A stretch of 64,000 nucleotides of DNA, taken from positions 5,084,001-5,148,000 of the forward strand of contig NZ_JAZHSD010000001.1 in NCBI RefSeq assembly GCF_036924745.1. Direction: 5' to 3'. The position numbers and the translations under genes are program-made. Below the pieces are notes generated by a model that did no database searches, was not told where the DNA came from, and saw nothing but the letters and a program-made list of their open reading frames with translations. This document shows, piece by piece, positions 48,739 to 61,861 of the stretch. Position 1 is the stretch's first letter; every line of letters starts with the position of its first letter. The DNA comes from Bradyrhizobium sp. AZCC 1693. Its GTDB lineage: Bacteria > Pseudomonadota > Alphaproteobacteria > Rhizobiales > Xanthobacteraceae.

Positions 48739-49212
48739 TCAGGCCGCAACCTGTCGCAGCAGCGCTGGCACGATCAGCCGGTGAAACGGCATGATGATTG
48801 CCAGATACGTCCGGCCGAGCCAGTTGTGCGTCTTGACCAGCGTCGTCGCGGTCACCTGCCTGACGCCGCCGGGCGGCGTCACATCAATCACGACACGAAA
48901 ATTCAGGTGGTGGTCGTTGAACCCAGCGATGAGGCGACCTGGCGTTTCACTTACAACCGGAAATATTCCGATCATGTCTCTGGGCGGGACCAGGCCCGCA
49001 CCCGACGTTCTCAGTCCCAGCGGCGCCACCAGGAAATTGCGCAACGACAGCAGCGCCTCGGCCCATCGCGGCTGACGCGCCATCATGCGTTCAGCGGCTC
49101 GCCTCGCGTCGAGATCACGATCCTCGATTTCAATCTGGAAGGCGTCGGCGAAGTGGGCGCCGGCCAGCAGCGTATCGGTATCGGCGGCGGGGGTGATCTC
49201 GCGAACTTTCAT
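48739..49212 (-). CDS. DUF2867 domain protein
   Basis: A 157-residue protein, MKVREITPAADTDTLLAGAH at the start. The pattern FADAFQIEIEDRDLDARRAA, VVSETPGRLIAGFNDHHLNF and VTATTLVKTHNWLGRTYLAI, IMPFHRLIVPALLRQV matches the DUF2867 family, which also occurs fused to short-chain dehydrogenases. The final hydrophobic segment may touch the membrane. Function is unknown. The start of this gene lies just after the MATE gene stop on the same strand with a 4-base overlap (49209-49212), so it is probably cotranslated with that transporter. Confidence 0.72.
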   Translation of the reverse strand: MKVREITPAADTDTLLAGAHFADAFQIEIEDRDLDARRAAERMMARQPRWAEALLSLRNFLVAPLGLRTSGAGLVPPRDMIGIFPVVSETPGRLIAGFNDHHLNFRVVIDVTPPGGVRQVTATTLVKTHNWLGRTYLAIIMPFHRLIVPALLRQVAA

Positions 49213-50615
49213 CGGAAGCTAAGCTTGCTCGCCAGCACGCGGAAGCGCAAGAGCAGAAGCACGGCATAGACAGCGGTTCCGATCGACAGCCCGATCCAGA
49301 CGCCGACCGCGCCTGATGGCGTCCGGAAGCCGAGCCAGCAGGCGCAGGCGAAGCCGATCAGCCAGTAGCTGAGGATCGCGAACAACAGCGGCACGCGCGT
49401 GTCGTTCATGCCACGCAGCGATCCGGCGGCGACGGTCTGGATGGCGTCGGCGATAAAGAAGGTCGATCCGACCAAGAGCAGCGTCGCGGAGAGTTCGGCG
49501 GTCGCATCGGTGCTTTCGCCCAGAAAAACTTCCGCGATGCCGAAGCGGCTGACGATCACGGCGAGCGTCAGGATGGCGGCGAGCACGATGCCGAGCCAGG
49601 TTGCGACGTAGCCCGCGCGCCGGACCGCACCAGCGTCGCCGCGGCCAATGGCGTGTCCCACCCGCACGGTGGCGGCCATGCCGATGCCGAATGGCACCAT
49701 GAACAGGATGGCTGCGACCTGCAGCGCGATCTGGTGCGCCGCGAGCGCAGTGGTGCTGATCAGGCCCATCAAAAGACCGGCAGCGCCGAACAGGCCGTAT
49801 TCAAGCAGGAAGGAGAGCGAGATCGGCGCGCCGATGATGATGAGTTGCCACATCAGCTTCCAGTCGATGCGCCAGAAATAGCCGAACACGTGATACTTCC
49901 GGAACGGCCGGCGGTAAGCGGCAAACCACACGGCCGCCAGGAACGTGCCGAGATTGACGATGGAGGTCGCCAGCCCCGCGCCGAACAGGCCGAGCTGCGG
50001 CAGGCCGAATGCGCCATACAGCAACAGATAAACCAGCAGCGCATTGGCCGGGATCGCGGCCAGCGTGATCCACAGGACTGGTTCGGGGCGGTTGATCGCG
50101 CTCATGAAGCCGCGGATCGCCAGGAACCACAGCGCAGGCAGGATGGTCCAGACCAGACCGGCCAGATATTCCTGCGCCAGATGCGCGGTAATGGGCGCCT
50201 GGCCCAGCATCAGCAGGACCTGCTCGGCCCAGAATCGAAGCGCCATCAGCGGCAGCGAGATCAACAGCGCGGCCCACAGGCCGACGCGAAGCGAACGCCG
50301 GATCAAATGCGGCTTGCGCGCGCCGAATGCCTGCGCCGCCAGCGGTGCGACGGCGGATACCAGGCCCATGCCGAAGGTGAAGCTGACGAAAAGAACAGTA
50401 TGGGCCAGCGCCGCCGCCGCCACGGCCTCGTTGCCGAGACGCCCGATCATGGCGATATCGGTCGTCATCATCGCGATCTGCCCGAGCTGCGTCAGTGCGA
50501 TCGGCACGGCAAGCTTCAGCGTCTCGGCGAGTTCAATTGCGAGATGACGGCCAGACACGGCCGTAGAAGGATGCTGCGCAACGGATGCGCGGTCAATTTT
50601 GTCGAGCGAGGTCAT
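49209..50615 (-). CDS. MATE-family multidrug efflux transporter (NorM-like)
   Basis: A 468-residue inner-membrane protein with 12 predicted helices. LKLAVPIALTQLGQIAMMTT at helix 1, GLVWTILPALWFLAIRGFMS, ISLSFLLEYGLFGAAGLLMG and IALQVAAILFMVPFGIGMAA are typical of the NorM-type subfamily, which exports cationic compounds in exchange for Na+ or H+. The acidic residue TTDIAMIGRLG in helix 1 is conserved. Length is normal. It overlaps the DUF2867 gene downstream. Confidence 0.92.
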   Translation of the reverse strand: MTSLDKIDRASVAQHPSTAVSGRHLAIELAETLKLAVPIALTQLGQIAMMTTDIAMIGRLGNEAVAAAALAHTVLFVSFTFGMGLVSAVAPLAAQAFGARKPHLIRRSLRVGLWAALLISLPLMALRFWAEQVLLMLGQAPITAHLAQEYLAGLVWTILPALWFLAIRGFMSAINRPEPVLWITLAAIPANALLVYLLLYGAFGLPQLGLFGAGLATSIVNLGTFLAAVWFAAYRRPFRKYHVFGYFWRIDWKLMWQLIIIGAPISLSFLLEYGLFGAAGLLMGLISTTALAAHQIALQVAAILFMVPFGIGMAATVRVGHAIGRGDAGAVRRAGYVATWLGIVLAAILTLAVIVSRFGIAEVFLGESTDATAELSATLLLVGSTFFIADAIQTVAAGSLRGMNDTRVPLLFAILSYWLIGFACACWLGFRTPSGAVGVWIGLSIGTAVYAVLLLLRFRVLASKLSFR

Positions 50616-50668
50616 TGCAACAGACTAACACGGCCGGAGGCCGAAAAAGTGACGAGCGTCGCCGCAGC

Positions 50669-54752
<4,084 letters not shown>

Positions 54753-56639
54753 TTGTCCCAGCCTTCACTAAAATATCGGCCCGATGTCGACGGCCTCCGG
54801 GCCGTCGCCGTGATGCTGGTCCTGAATTTCCATGCGTTCCCGGACGCCATGCCGGGCGGCTTCATCGGCGTCGATGTGTTCTTCGTGATTTCGGGCTTCC
54901 TGATCACGGGCATCATCACGCGCGAACTGGAACTCGGCCGTTTCAGCCTGGTCGAGTTCTACAACCGGCGGATCCGGCGCATCTTCCCGGCGCTGATCGT
55001 GGTGCTCTGCGCGACATTGGCGCTGGGCTGGTTCTGGATGCTGCCACAGGCCTTTGCGCAGCTCGGCAGCGACAGTTTTGCCAGCGCGGCGTTTTTGGCC
55101 AATATCGCGCTGTTGCTGCAGTCCGGCTAATTCGACGTCGAATCCGCCAAAAAGCCGCTGCTGCATCTGTGGTCGCTCGGCATCGAGGAGCAGTTCTATC
55201 TGTTCTGGCCGCTGCTGCTGATGTTCGCAGCGCGCTTTCGAATGAGCATCATGGCGATGGCTGCGATGCTCGGCATCGCCTCTTTCCTGCTCAACGTGGC
55301 ATGGATCGGCGCAAATCCGATCGCGACCTTCTATCTGCCGTTCACGCGCGCGTTTGAATTGCTGATCGGTGCGGTGCTGGCCTGCGGCTGGATCAATGTC
55401 AATCATTCCAGCATGGCGAGCAACCGGCGCGCCTGGACCGGCGTGGCGCTGATCAGTGTGTCGGCCTTCATTCTCGACAGCCACCGCGCCTTTCCGGGCT
55501 GGTGGGCGGTGCTGCCGGTCGCCGGTAGCGCGCTTCTGTTGTCCGCGCCCGCGGCGTGGGTGAACCGGGTGGTGCTGGCAAGCCCGCCCGCTGTGTGGAT
55601 CGGGCTGATCAGTTACCCGCTCTATCTCTGGCACTGGCCGCTATTGGTATTCGCAGGGATTATCAAATTCGGGCCGCTGACGCTGCCGGAGCGCGAATTG
55701 ATATTGCTCGCGAGTGCGCTGCTTTCCTGGGCGACCTACCGGTTTGTCGAGATCCCGTTCCGTTTCGGCCTCCCGAGCCGGCGCAAGATGTTCAGCCTCG
55801 GGGCCGGCATGGCGATGGTGGCGGTCGCAGGCTTTGCCGTCATTTCGGGGCGCGGCTTCGACTTCCGGCTGCCGCCGGAAATCCGTGCCATGGCCAGCGT
55901 GCCGACGGAGAGCTTCAAGTGGCGATTTCATGAATGCCTGCTCGATCTCAGCAAGGAAACAACGTTTGCCGAAACGTGCGTCGAGCGCGATCGGCGCCCA
56001 CTGGTTCTGATCTGGGGCGATTCGACCGCCGGCGCCCTGCTGCCCGGCCTGCGCAAGGCTCAGGAGACGCGAAACTTCGGCATTGCGCAGCTGACCTCCA
56101 GCTCCTGCATTCCGGCATTGAACGCCGACATCGTGAGCACGCCCAATTGCCGCGCGATGAATGACAAGGTTTTTTCGCTGGTCCGGCAGATCAGGCCCGA
56201 CATCGTTCTGCTGCACGGAACCTGGGAAAAACATCTCGACAATGTAGCTGAGACGGTGCTCGCGCTGAGGAAAGAGACCAATGCCCGTGTCGTTGTTCTC
56301 GGTGGGGTGCCGGTATGGCAGCGCGGGCTTCCATCCGAGGTGCTCAGGTATTTCATCCTTCATCGCGCGCTGATCCCGGAGCGTTCGCCCAATGGCCGGC
56401 CACCTGCCGCCTACGATGCGGTGATGCGCGCCAGGCTCGAGCCGCTCGGCGCGGAATTCATCTCTGCTTCGGACGTCTTTTGCGATGCGCAGGGTTGCCT
56501 GACCCGCACAGGCGAGGCGGCGGCCGATATCACCGTCAGTGATCAGGTGCATATCACCGAAAAGGGGTCGGTCTTTCTGATCGCATCAATCATCGACCGC
56601 CTGCTCGCCGGCGCGGCGTCTGCGAGCAAGCCGAAATAG
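54753..56639 (+). pseudogene. OafA/YrhL-type acyltransferase with SGNH domain, interrupted by an in-frame stop
   Basis: Two open frames in the same register are split by one TAA at 55128-55130. Upstream: [20 protein letters not shown] and [20 protein letters not shown] (the acyltransferase-3 catalytic His region). Downstream, continuing without shift: FDVESAKKPLLHLWSLGIEE and QFYLFWPLLLM, then about eight membrane helices and a C-terminal SGNH hydrolase-like domain (VLIWGDSTAGALLPGLRKAQ; VSDQVHITEKGS with the catalytic Asp/His). The family sequence at the break reads G-Y-F-D, so TAA replaces a Tyr codon (TAC/TAT), a single-base nonsense change. Such enzymes O-acylate surface polysaccharides. 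The rest of the gene is intact, so inactivation is recent, or the stop is a sequence error. The start is TTG 54753. Confidence 0.85.
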
Positions 56640-56741
56640 AGCGTTTTCGAGCGAAGTGGCGACCGGTTCGCGTCAAGAAAACGCGTCAAATCAAAAATCT
56701 AGAGCCCCGTTCCGATTCCATCGGAACGGAAAAGGCTCTAG
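56639..56741. repeat. Dispersed repeat, GAGCGTTTTCGAGCGAAGTGG type
   Basis: Starts at the last base of the acyltransferase stop and ends with a nested hairpin: CCGTTCCGATTCCATCGGAACGG inside CTAGAGC...GGCTCTAG. I recall it as one of the most abundant intergenic repeats in alphaproteobacteria. It lies between convergent genes and the hairpin could also act as a terminator. Confidence 0.8.
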
Positions 56742-56750
56742 GCCACGCGC

Positions 56751-58937
56751 TCAATACATCTGCAATGGCAGCACATCGCCGCCGGGCCCGATCATCACGC
56801 CCCAGGTATCGCCGGCGCCGATCTCGATCTGGTTGTTGCGCGCCGGCCCGCCCGCGATTTTCAGCGCGTACTGGTACTTGCCTGGCGGCAGATCGATCAT
56901 CGGAGGCCTTGGCGATTGCGGCCCGCCGGCGCCGGCCGCGATCTTGATCGTCTGCTTATTAATCGAGACCGTGGCGTCGCTCTTGCCGATATTGCCGAAC
57001 ATCAGTTTGGACTGGCCGGGCTTCGGCACCACGTCCGCTTTCGCGGCCGCGGCCGGATATTTCTGGGCGAGATTGATTGAGGTCTCGCCCTTGCTGCGGC
57101 TGAGTTTCAGTGTTGCCGGTCCGTCGGGCGAGGTAAACGCCAGCTGCACCTGGTCAGGTTTCACGATGGCGCCTTCCGCCGTCTCCTGCCAGCCGCGTTT
57201 GCCGAGTTCGCTGCGGTAGAAGACCAGCACTGAATTGAGCGTGGCGGGAACGCTGGCCTCGAGCTCCCGGCGGAACGGTGTGTCGCTGCCGGGCATCTTT
57301 CCGGTTCCGATCGAGCGCATGGTGCGTTTGCTCGGCACCGGCAACGGCGAATCGGCCTCGGCTTCGAGAACCTCGTCGGCGGCCTTGGCGCCTGGTTCAT
57401 CGGCGGCTTGAGCGCCCGATCCGTCAGCCTTGGCGGCCATTTTTTGGTTGGCCATGACCAGGCCGGTACCGTCGGCGCTGACCTTGACCTTGGGTCCCAT
57501 CTGCATGGCGGTGAGTGAGAACGCCTTGCCGGCTTTGGAAAAGTCCATCACGACCATGTTGGCCTGATTGATGACCGAAGGCCGCTCCTTCCAGCCCAGC
57601 GACTTCAGCGAGGCACGATAGAATGCGGCGATCGCCTTCACGCTGGAGGTCGAATCGAATCCAAGCCTGCCGTCGGCGCCGTCGAATTTTACGTTTTCCG
57701 CATTCTCCGGCAATGGCACCGGGGTTGCGCTATCGGCCAACGCGCGCAGCGGCGCATCCGAGAGATTGGCGGCCTGCGCGACCCGCCGCGCCTCGTCGTC
57801 GGCGATCACCTGCTTCGCCATCGCTGCCGCATCGCTCATGAACTTCTGGTCTGCCTCCTTCTTCGCCCTGGCGCGTGCGGCGAGCGCCGCCTCTGTCATC
57901 TGCGTGACGAGATTGACGACGGTCAGATCGTAATTGCGGCCGAGCGTCAGCGTCGCGGATTGCTCGGCGGAGGAGAATTTCAGCGTGACGTTATCAGGCG
58001 CGGCGACCGCGCCGTTCGTCTGCTCGGTCCAGTTGCGGCTTGCGAGTTCGTGGCGATAGAAAGCAAGCGTCGCGGGAAGCTCGGCGATGACGGCGACCTC
58101 GAGCTGGCGGCGGACAGAGTCGGAGCCGCCGGAACTCTTCGCGGTCTTGGTCGGCTTGGGCCGCGGCAGGCCGGCCATTTCGGAATCGGCCTCCAAGGTT
58201 TGCGGCAGCGCGAACGGCGCCACCCGGATTTCCACGCCGGTCCGGCCGTCGTCGCGGCGTTGCAGGGTCAGCATGATCGGGCGCTGCCGATAGAAGCCGT
58301 CGCCGTCGTCATGGCTGTAATAGGCGCGGACGCCGTTCTGGACCGTCTCGCTGAACTCCGCATTGGGCCACCGGGACATCGCATCGGCGGCGGAAAGCTG
58401 CTTCCAGCCGATCGCGGCCATTTCCTTGCGAAAGAAATCGATCGACGCGTCGAAGGCGAGAGGTGCGATGCAGCCGAGATAGGGCCGGTGCTGGTCGAAC
58501 ACGATATCGGTCGCATCGGGCGGGAACGGGACGTTGGAGGTGATCCGTTCGGCGGTGTAGTACACCACCGATTGATCCGGCCGACCGAGGCCCTGCGTGA
58601 AATGAACGTTCAGCCCCTGCTGGGCCTTCTTGAAGGTGAGCAGGCTGCTCTTCTCATCGAGCGGTCGCAGGAATTGCACCCAACCGTCGGCGGCGAGCAG
58701 TTTTTTGGTGGCGGCTGACGTCACCGCGACCACGGTCGGAACGCCGTAGCTCATGCTGTGGGATTGCGTGCGGGAAGTATCTTCGACCGCGCCTTCCGGC
58801 CGCGGCAGCGTGCGGACGTCGACGATGCCGCTGTCGGCCCTTGCCGCAAGGGGCGCACCAGCGATGATCAGAAAGATCAGCGGCAGCAGGCGTTTTCCGG
58901 CCGGGAGGGTCCCGCGCGCGATCTCAGGCATATTCAT
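56751..58937 (-). CDS. Exported modular protein of unknown function (728 residues)
   Basis: Residues 1-34 form a signal peptide (RLLPLIFLIIAGAPLAARAD), so the protein is periplasmic or secreted. Two ~68-residue modules are clearly homologous: residues 276-343 (RRQLEVAVIAELPATLAFYR...) and 555-623 (FRRELEASVPATLNSVLVFY...), sharing FYRxELxxRxWxE, GAxxxPDxVxLxF and ATLxL. More divergent FYR/FFR...GW units occur near 165-240 (IDFFRKEMAAIGWKQL) and 431-478 (IAAFYRASLKSLGWKE). A charged Ala/Lys/Glu helix (345-390) and a Pro/Ala linker (500-540) separate them. The C-terminal 60 residues (LPPGKYQYALKIAGGPAR) form a beta-rich domain. I do not recognise a named family or catalytic residues. It lies between the pseudogenised acyltransferase and recF, inside the replication block. 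Confidence 0.8.
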   Translation of the reverse strand: MNMPEIARGTLPAGKRLLPLIFLIIAGAPLAARADSGIVDVRTLPRPEGAVEDTSRTQSHSMSYGVPTVVAVTSAATKKLLAADGWVQFLRPLDEKSSLLTFKKAQQGLNVHFTQGLGRPDQSVVYYTAERITSNVPFPPDATDIVFDQHRPYLGCIAPLAFDASIDFFRKEMAAIGWKQLSAADAMSRWPNAEFSETVQNGVRAYYSHDDGDGFYRQRPIMLTLQRRDDGRTGVEIRVAPFALPQTLEADSEMAGLPRPKPTKTAKSSGGSDSVRRQLEVAVIAELPATLAFYRHELASRNWTEQTNGAVAAPDNVTLKFSSAEQSATLTLGRNYDLTVVNLVTQMTEAALAARARAKKEADQKFMSDAAAMAKQVIADDEARRVAQAANLSDAPLRALADSATPVPLPENAENVKFDGADGRLGFDSTSSVKAIAAFYRASLKSLGWKERPSVINQANMVVMDFSKAGKAFSLTAMQMGPKVKVSADGTGLVMANQKMAAKADGSGAQAADEPGAKAADEVLEAEADSPLPVPSKRTMRSIGTGKMPGSDTPFRRELEASVPATLNSVLVFYRSELGKRGWQETAEGAIVKPDQVQLAFTSPDGPATLKLSRSKGETSINLAQKYPAAAAKADVVPKPGQSKLMFGNIGKSDATVSINKQTIKIAAGAGGPQSPRPPMIDLPPGKYQYALKIAGGPARNNQIEIGAGDTWGVMIGPGGDVLPLQMY

Positions 58938-59063
58938 CTCCGGTATTTGTTGCGTATGAACGATGGCCGCGTGACCGCAAGGCCGCGACGTCGCTGACGC
59001 CGTTTCCGTAAGCTAGTCGCGCCGGCGCGGGATTAGGTTCAAAACCGGCCCTATCCGCCGGGC

Positions 59064-60203
59064 TCAGGCGCGACGGGTCACCTGGCCCGATTCGACGTCG
59101 AAAATCTCGCCGCTGGCACCGATATCGACGAATGCGGCCGGATCGGCGCCGGTCATCCAGACCTGCGCGCCGAGATTGGTCAACTCATCGAACAATGCCT
59201 TGCGCCTGACGGGATCGAGATGCGCGACGACTTCATCGAGCAGCAACAGCGGCACGATGCCGGTCATTTCGGCGACCAGCGTGGCATGGGCGAGCACCAG
59301 CCCGATCAGAAGCGCCTTTTGCTCGCCGGTGGAGGCGTCGCGCGCCGGTATGCTCTTCGGCGCGTAGACCACCTGCAGATCGGTGAGGTGGGGGCCATCG
59401 AGTGTCCGGCCGGCCGCGGCGTCGCGGGCGCGGCTTGCGCGCAGGATCTCGCGGTAGCGATCCTCCACTGATGTCGCGGACTCGTTGACCAGCGCATTTT
59501 CCATCCAGCCGTCGAGCATGATCTGTGCCGACGGAAACGCCGAAGCTTGCCCACGTTCGCGCAGCATCGCCGCCAGTCGCGTCACCGTCTGGCCGCGGGT
59601 GGCCGCGACCGCTACCGCAAGCTCGGCGGTTTCGCGTTCGATCGCGTCGCACCAATGGTCGTCATAGTTGCGGACTTCGAGCAAGCGGTTGCGCGAGCGC
59701 AACGAGCGGTCAAGCGCCGAAACGCGGCTGGAATGCTCGCTGTCGATCGCCAGCACCAGCCGGTCGAAGAAGCGCCGGCGCTCGGAAGCGGCGCCGAGAA
59801 ACAGCCCGTCCATGGCGGGTGTCAGCCACACCATGCGCAGATGATCGCCAAAGGCGGTTGCCGAACTCGCGGGCTCGCGGTCGATCCGGCAGCGCCGGCT
59901 GGTGGACGCCGCCTCCGCGGCGGGCGCATCGATACCGGTGCCGAGCGTGGCAAGCCCGAGCGCGCCCTCGACCTCGGCCGAGACCGCCCAGGAGCCGTCG
60001 CCCTGGTTGTCCGCAACATCCTCCAGCGTCGCGCGCCGCAGGCCGCGTCCCGGCGACAGAAACGAGATCGCCTCCAGGCAATTGGTCTTGCCGGCGCCGT
60101 TCGGCCCCACCAGCACCACGACATCGCCGCGCGTCTGCACGGTTCCCGCGCGGTAGTTGCGGAAGTGCGTGAGGTTGAGGCGTCGGATGCGGGAGGGGGT
60201 CAT
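59064..60203 (-). CDS. recF: DNA replication/repair protein RecF
   Basis: RecF is an SMC-like ATPase loading RecA at gaps in duplex DNA. The 379-residue product has Walker A GPNGAGKT (33-40), preceded by RIRRLNLTHFRNYRAG, the signature-motif region STGEQKALLIGLVLAHATLV and Walker B PLLLLDEVVAHLD. Length is typical. It lies 3' of dnaN as in most bacteria, but a repeat-flanked DUF559 gene sits between them. Confidence 0.96.
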   Translation of the reverse strand: MTPSRIRRLNLTHFRNYRAGTVQTRGDVVVLVGPNGAGKTNCLEAISFLSPGRGLRRATLEDVADNQGDGSWAVSAEVEGALGLATLGTGIDAPAAEAASTSRRCRIDREPASSATAFGDHLRMVWLTPAMDGLFLGAASERRRFFDRLVLAIDSEHSSRVSALDRSLRSRNRLLEVRNYDDHWCDAIERETAELAVAVAATRGQTVTRLAAMLRERGQASAFPSAQIMLDGWMENALVNESATSVEDRYREILRASRARDAAAGRTLDGPHLTDLQVVYAPKSIPARDASTGEQKALLIGLVLAHATLVAEMTGIVPLLLLDEVVAHLDPVRRKALFDELTNLGAQVWMTGADPAAFVDIGASGEIFDVESGQVTRRA

Positions 60204-60226
60204 TAGGGCAGCGTCGGTCTTTTCTT

Positions 60227-60286
60227 CCCCTCTCCCCTTGTGGGAGAGGGTGGCGCCGAACGAAGTTCGGCGACGGGTGAGGGGTT
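60227..60286. repeat. Family C palindromic repeat, left arm of the DUF559 cassette
   Basis: CCCCTCTCCCCTTGTGGGAG through GCGCCGAACGAAGTTCGGCG to GACGGGTGAGGGGTT. It contains two internal hairpins. It is the exact 60-base reverse complement of 60655-60714. Confidence 0.9.
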
Positions 60287-60287
60287 G

Positions 60288-60746
60288 TCACAGCTCGGCG
60301 AGCTTTACGAAAATGTCCTCCAAAACGGCAGAGGGCTGTTGCAGTACGTCATTGTTCCAGTAGCGCGCGATTCGAAATCCTTCGGCGATCAGTACCGCCT
60401 CCCTCGCATCGTCACGCGTCGATGATGCGTGCTGACTTCCGTCGATTTCAATGATCAACCGCTTCTCGAAACACACAAAGTCGAGAATGAAGTTTTGGAA
60501 CGGAACCTGGCGACGAAATTTGAACCGCCCCAGTCGTCGATCTCGAAGCAATCGCCACATCGCCAGTTCCGCATCGGTGGGCTCGTGGCGCATCTTCTTT
60601 GCGAAGTTGCGGATACGCTTGGCGGTCGGGCGATGGCTTGGTGCTTGCGGCCCGAACCCCTCACCCGTCGCCGAACTTCGTTCGGCGCCACCCTCTCCCA
60701 CAAGGGGAGAGGGGGAATCAGAGTCCTTGTCGCCGGAAGTGCTCAC
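60288..60746 (-). CDS. DUF559 (PD-(D/E)xK-like endonuclease domain) protein bracketed by repeats
   Basis: A 152-residue product with the DUF559 layout: FAKKMRHEPTDAELAMWRLL, RRLGRFKFRRQVPFQNFILD, FVCFEKRLIIEIDGSQHASS, then GFRIARYWNNDVLQ. The Glu of TDAE and the D...E-x-D of ILDFVCFEKRLIIEIDG match the active-site pattern of the Vsr/restriction-endonuclease-like fold. The family is widespread and uncharacterised as far as I know. The GTG start at 60746 overlaps the dnaN stop (GTGA); the first ~35 residues are read through the right-hand repeat (SPLVGEGGAERSSATGEGF), so the functional start may be ATG 60593 (MRHEPTD). The stop codon is one base from the left-hand repeat. Gene and repeats form one compact unit between dnaN and recF. 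Confidence 0.85.
   Translation of the reverse strand: MSTSGDKDSDSPSPLVGEGGAERSSATGEGFGPQAPSHRPTAKRIRNFAKKMRHEPTDAELAMWRLLRDRRLGRFKFRRQVPFQNFILDFVCFEKRLIIEIDGSQHASSTRDDAREAVLIAEGFRIARYWNNDVLQQPSAVLEDIFVKLAEL
60655..60714. repeat. Family C palindromic repeat, right arm of the DUF559 cassette
   Basis: AACCCCTCACCCGTCGCCGA to GGGGAGAGGGG, the perfect 60-base inverse of 60227-60286. It lies inside the 5' part of the DUF559 reading frame. Confidence 0.9.
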
Positions 60747-61861
60747 ACCCGCATCGGCATCAGCACATACAGCGCGCCCTTGTTGTCCTTGTCCTGCACC
60801 AGCGTCGGGGAGCCGGGATCGGCGAGGCGCAGCACGGCGACTTCGCCTTCGATCTGGGCGGCGATGTCGAGCAGATAGCGCGAGTTGAAGCCGATATCGA
60901 GGGCGTCGGAGGCGTATTCGACCTCCAGTTCTTCGGTGGCGCTGCCGGAATCCGGATTGGTCACCGACAGCACCAGCTTGCCCGGAGACAATGCGAGTTT
61001 CACGGCACGGCCGCGCTCGCTGGAAATGGTCGAGACGCGGTCTACCGCTGCCTCAAAGTCCTTCTTGTCGACGATCAGTTCCTTGTCATTGTTCTGCGGA
61101 ATGACGCGGCCGTAGTCCGGGAAGGTTCCGTCGATCAGCTTCGAGGTGAGCACGACGTTGTCGAGCGTGAAGCGGATCTTGCCCTGCGAGAGCTCGATTT
61201 TGACTTCGGCCTCATTGTCCTCGATCAGCCGCTGCACCTCGCCGACCGTCTTGCGCGGCACGATCACGCCGGGCATGCCGGTGGCGCCGGAGGGCAGCGC
61301 CAGATCGATCTGCGCCAGCCGGTGGCCATCGGTCGCGACCCCGCGCAGCGTCGCGGCCTTGGCGCTGCCGGCCGTGTGCAGATAGATGCCGTTGAGATAA
61401 TACCGCGTCTCCTCAGTCGAGATCGCAAACTGCGTGCGATCGATCAGGCGCTTGACGTCGGCAGCCGCGAGCGAAAACGAATGCGTCATGTCGCCGGCGG
61501 CGAGGTCCGGGAAGTCGCTTTCGGGCAGGGTCTGCAGCGTGAAGCGCGAGCGGCCGGCGCGGATCGCCAGCACCGAACGGTCGCCGTCGGCTTCCAGCAC
61601 GATCTGCGCGCCGTCGGGCAGTTTGCGGACGATGTCGTAGAACATATGCGCCGGCACGGTGGTGGAGCCGCCGGTCGCGGTTTCCGCCGCCAGCGTTTCG
61701 GTCACCTCCAGGTCGAGGTCGGTCGCCTTCAGCGACAGCCTGGCGTTTTCGGCGCGGACCAGCACGTTGCCGAGGATCGGGATGGTGTTGCGGCGCTCGA
61801 CCACGCGATGGACGTGACCCAGCGACTTCAGCAGTTGCGCGCGTTCGACGGTGACCTTCAT
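60743..61861 (-). CDS. dnaN: DNA polymerase III sliding clamp (beta subunit)
   Basis: The 372-residue clamp encircles DNA and tethers DNA polymerase III. MKVTVERAQLLKSLGHVHRV begins domain I; TIPILGNVLVRAENARLSLK, PESDFPDLAAGDMTHSFSLA and DRTQFAISTEETRYYLNGIY follow, and the conserved C-terminus ends ALYVLMPMRV. The hydrophobic cleft residues recognised by clamp-binding peptides are in the last domain. It is complete. The stop overlaps the DUF559 start by 4 bases; dnaA lies about 295 bases upstream. Confidence 0.97.
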   Translation of the reverse strand: MKVTVERAQLLKSLGHVHRVVERRNTIPILGNVLVRAENARLSLKATDLDLEVTETLAAETATGGSTTVPAHMFYDIVRKLPDGAQIVLEADGDRSVLAIRAGRSRFTLQTLPESDFPDLAAGDMTHSFSLAAADVKRLIDRTQFAISTEETRYYLNGIYLHTAGSAKAATLRGVATDGHRLAQIDLALPSGATGMPGVIVPRKTVGEVQRLIEDNEAEVKIELSQGKIRFTLDNVVLTSKLIDGTFPDYGRVIPQNNDKELIVDKKDFEAAVDRVSTISSERGRAVKLALSPGKLVLSVTNPDSGSATEELEVEYASDALDIGFNSRYLLDIAAQIEGEVAVLRLADPGSPTLVQDKDNKGALYVLMPMRV

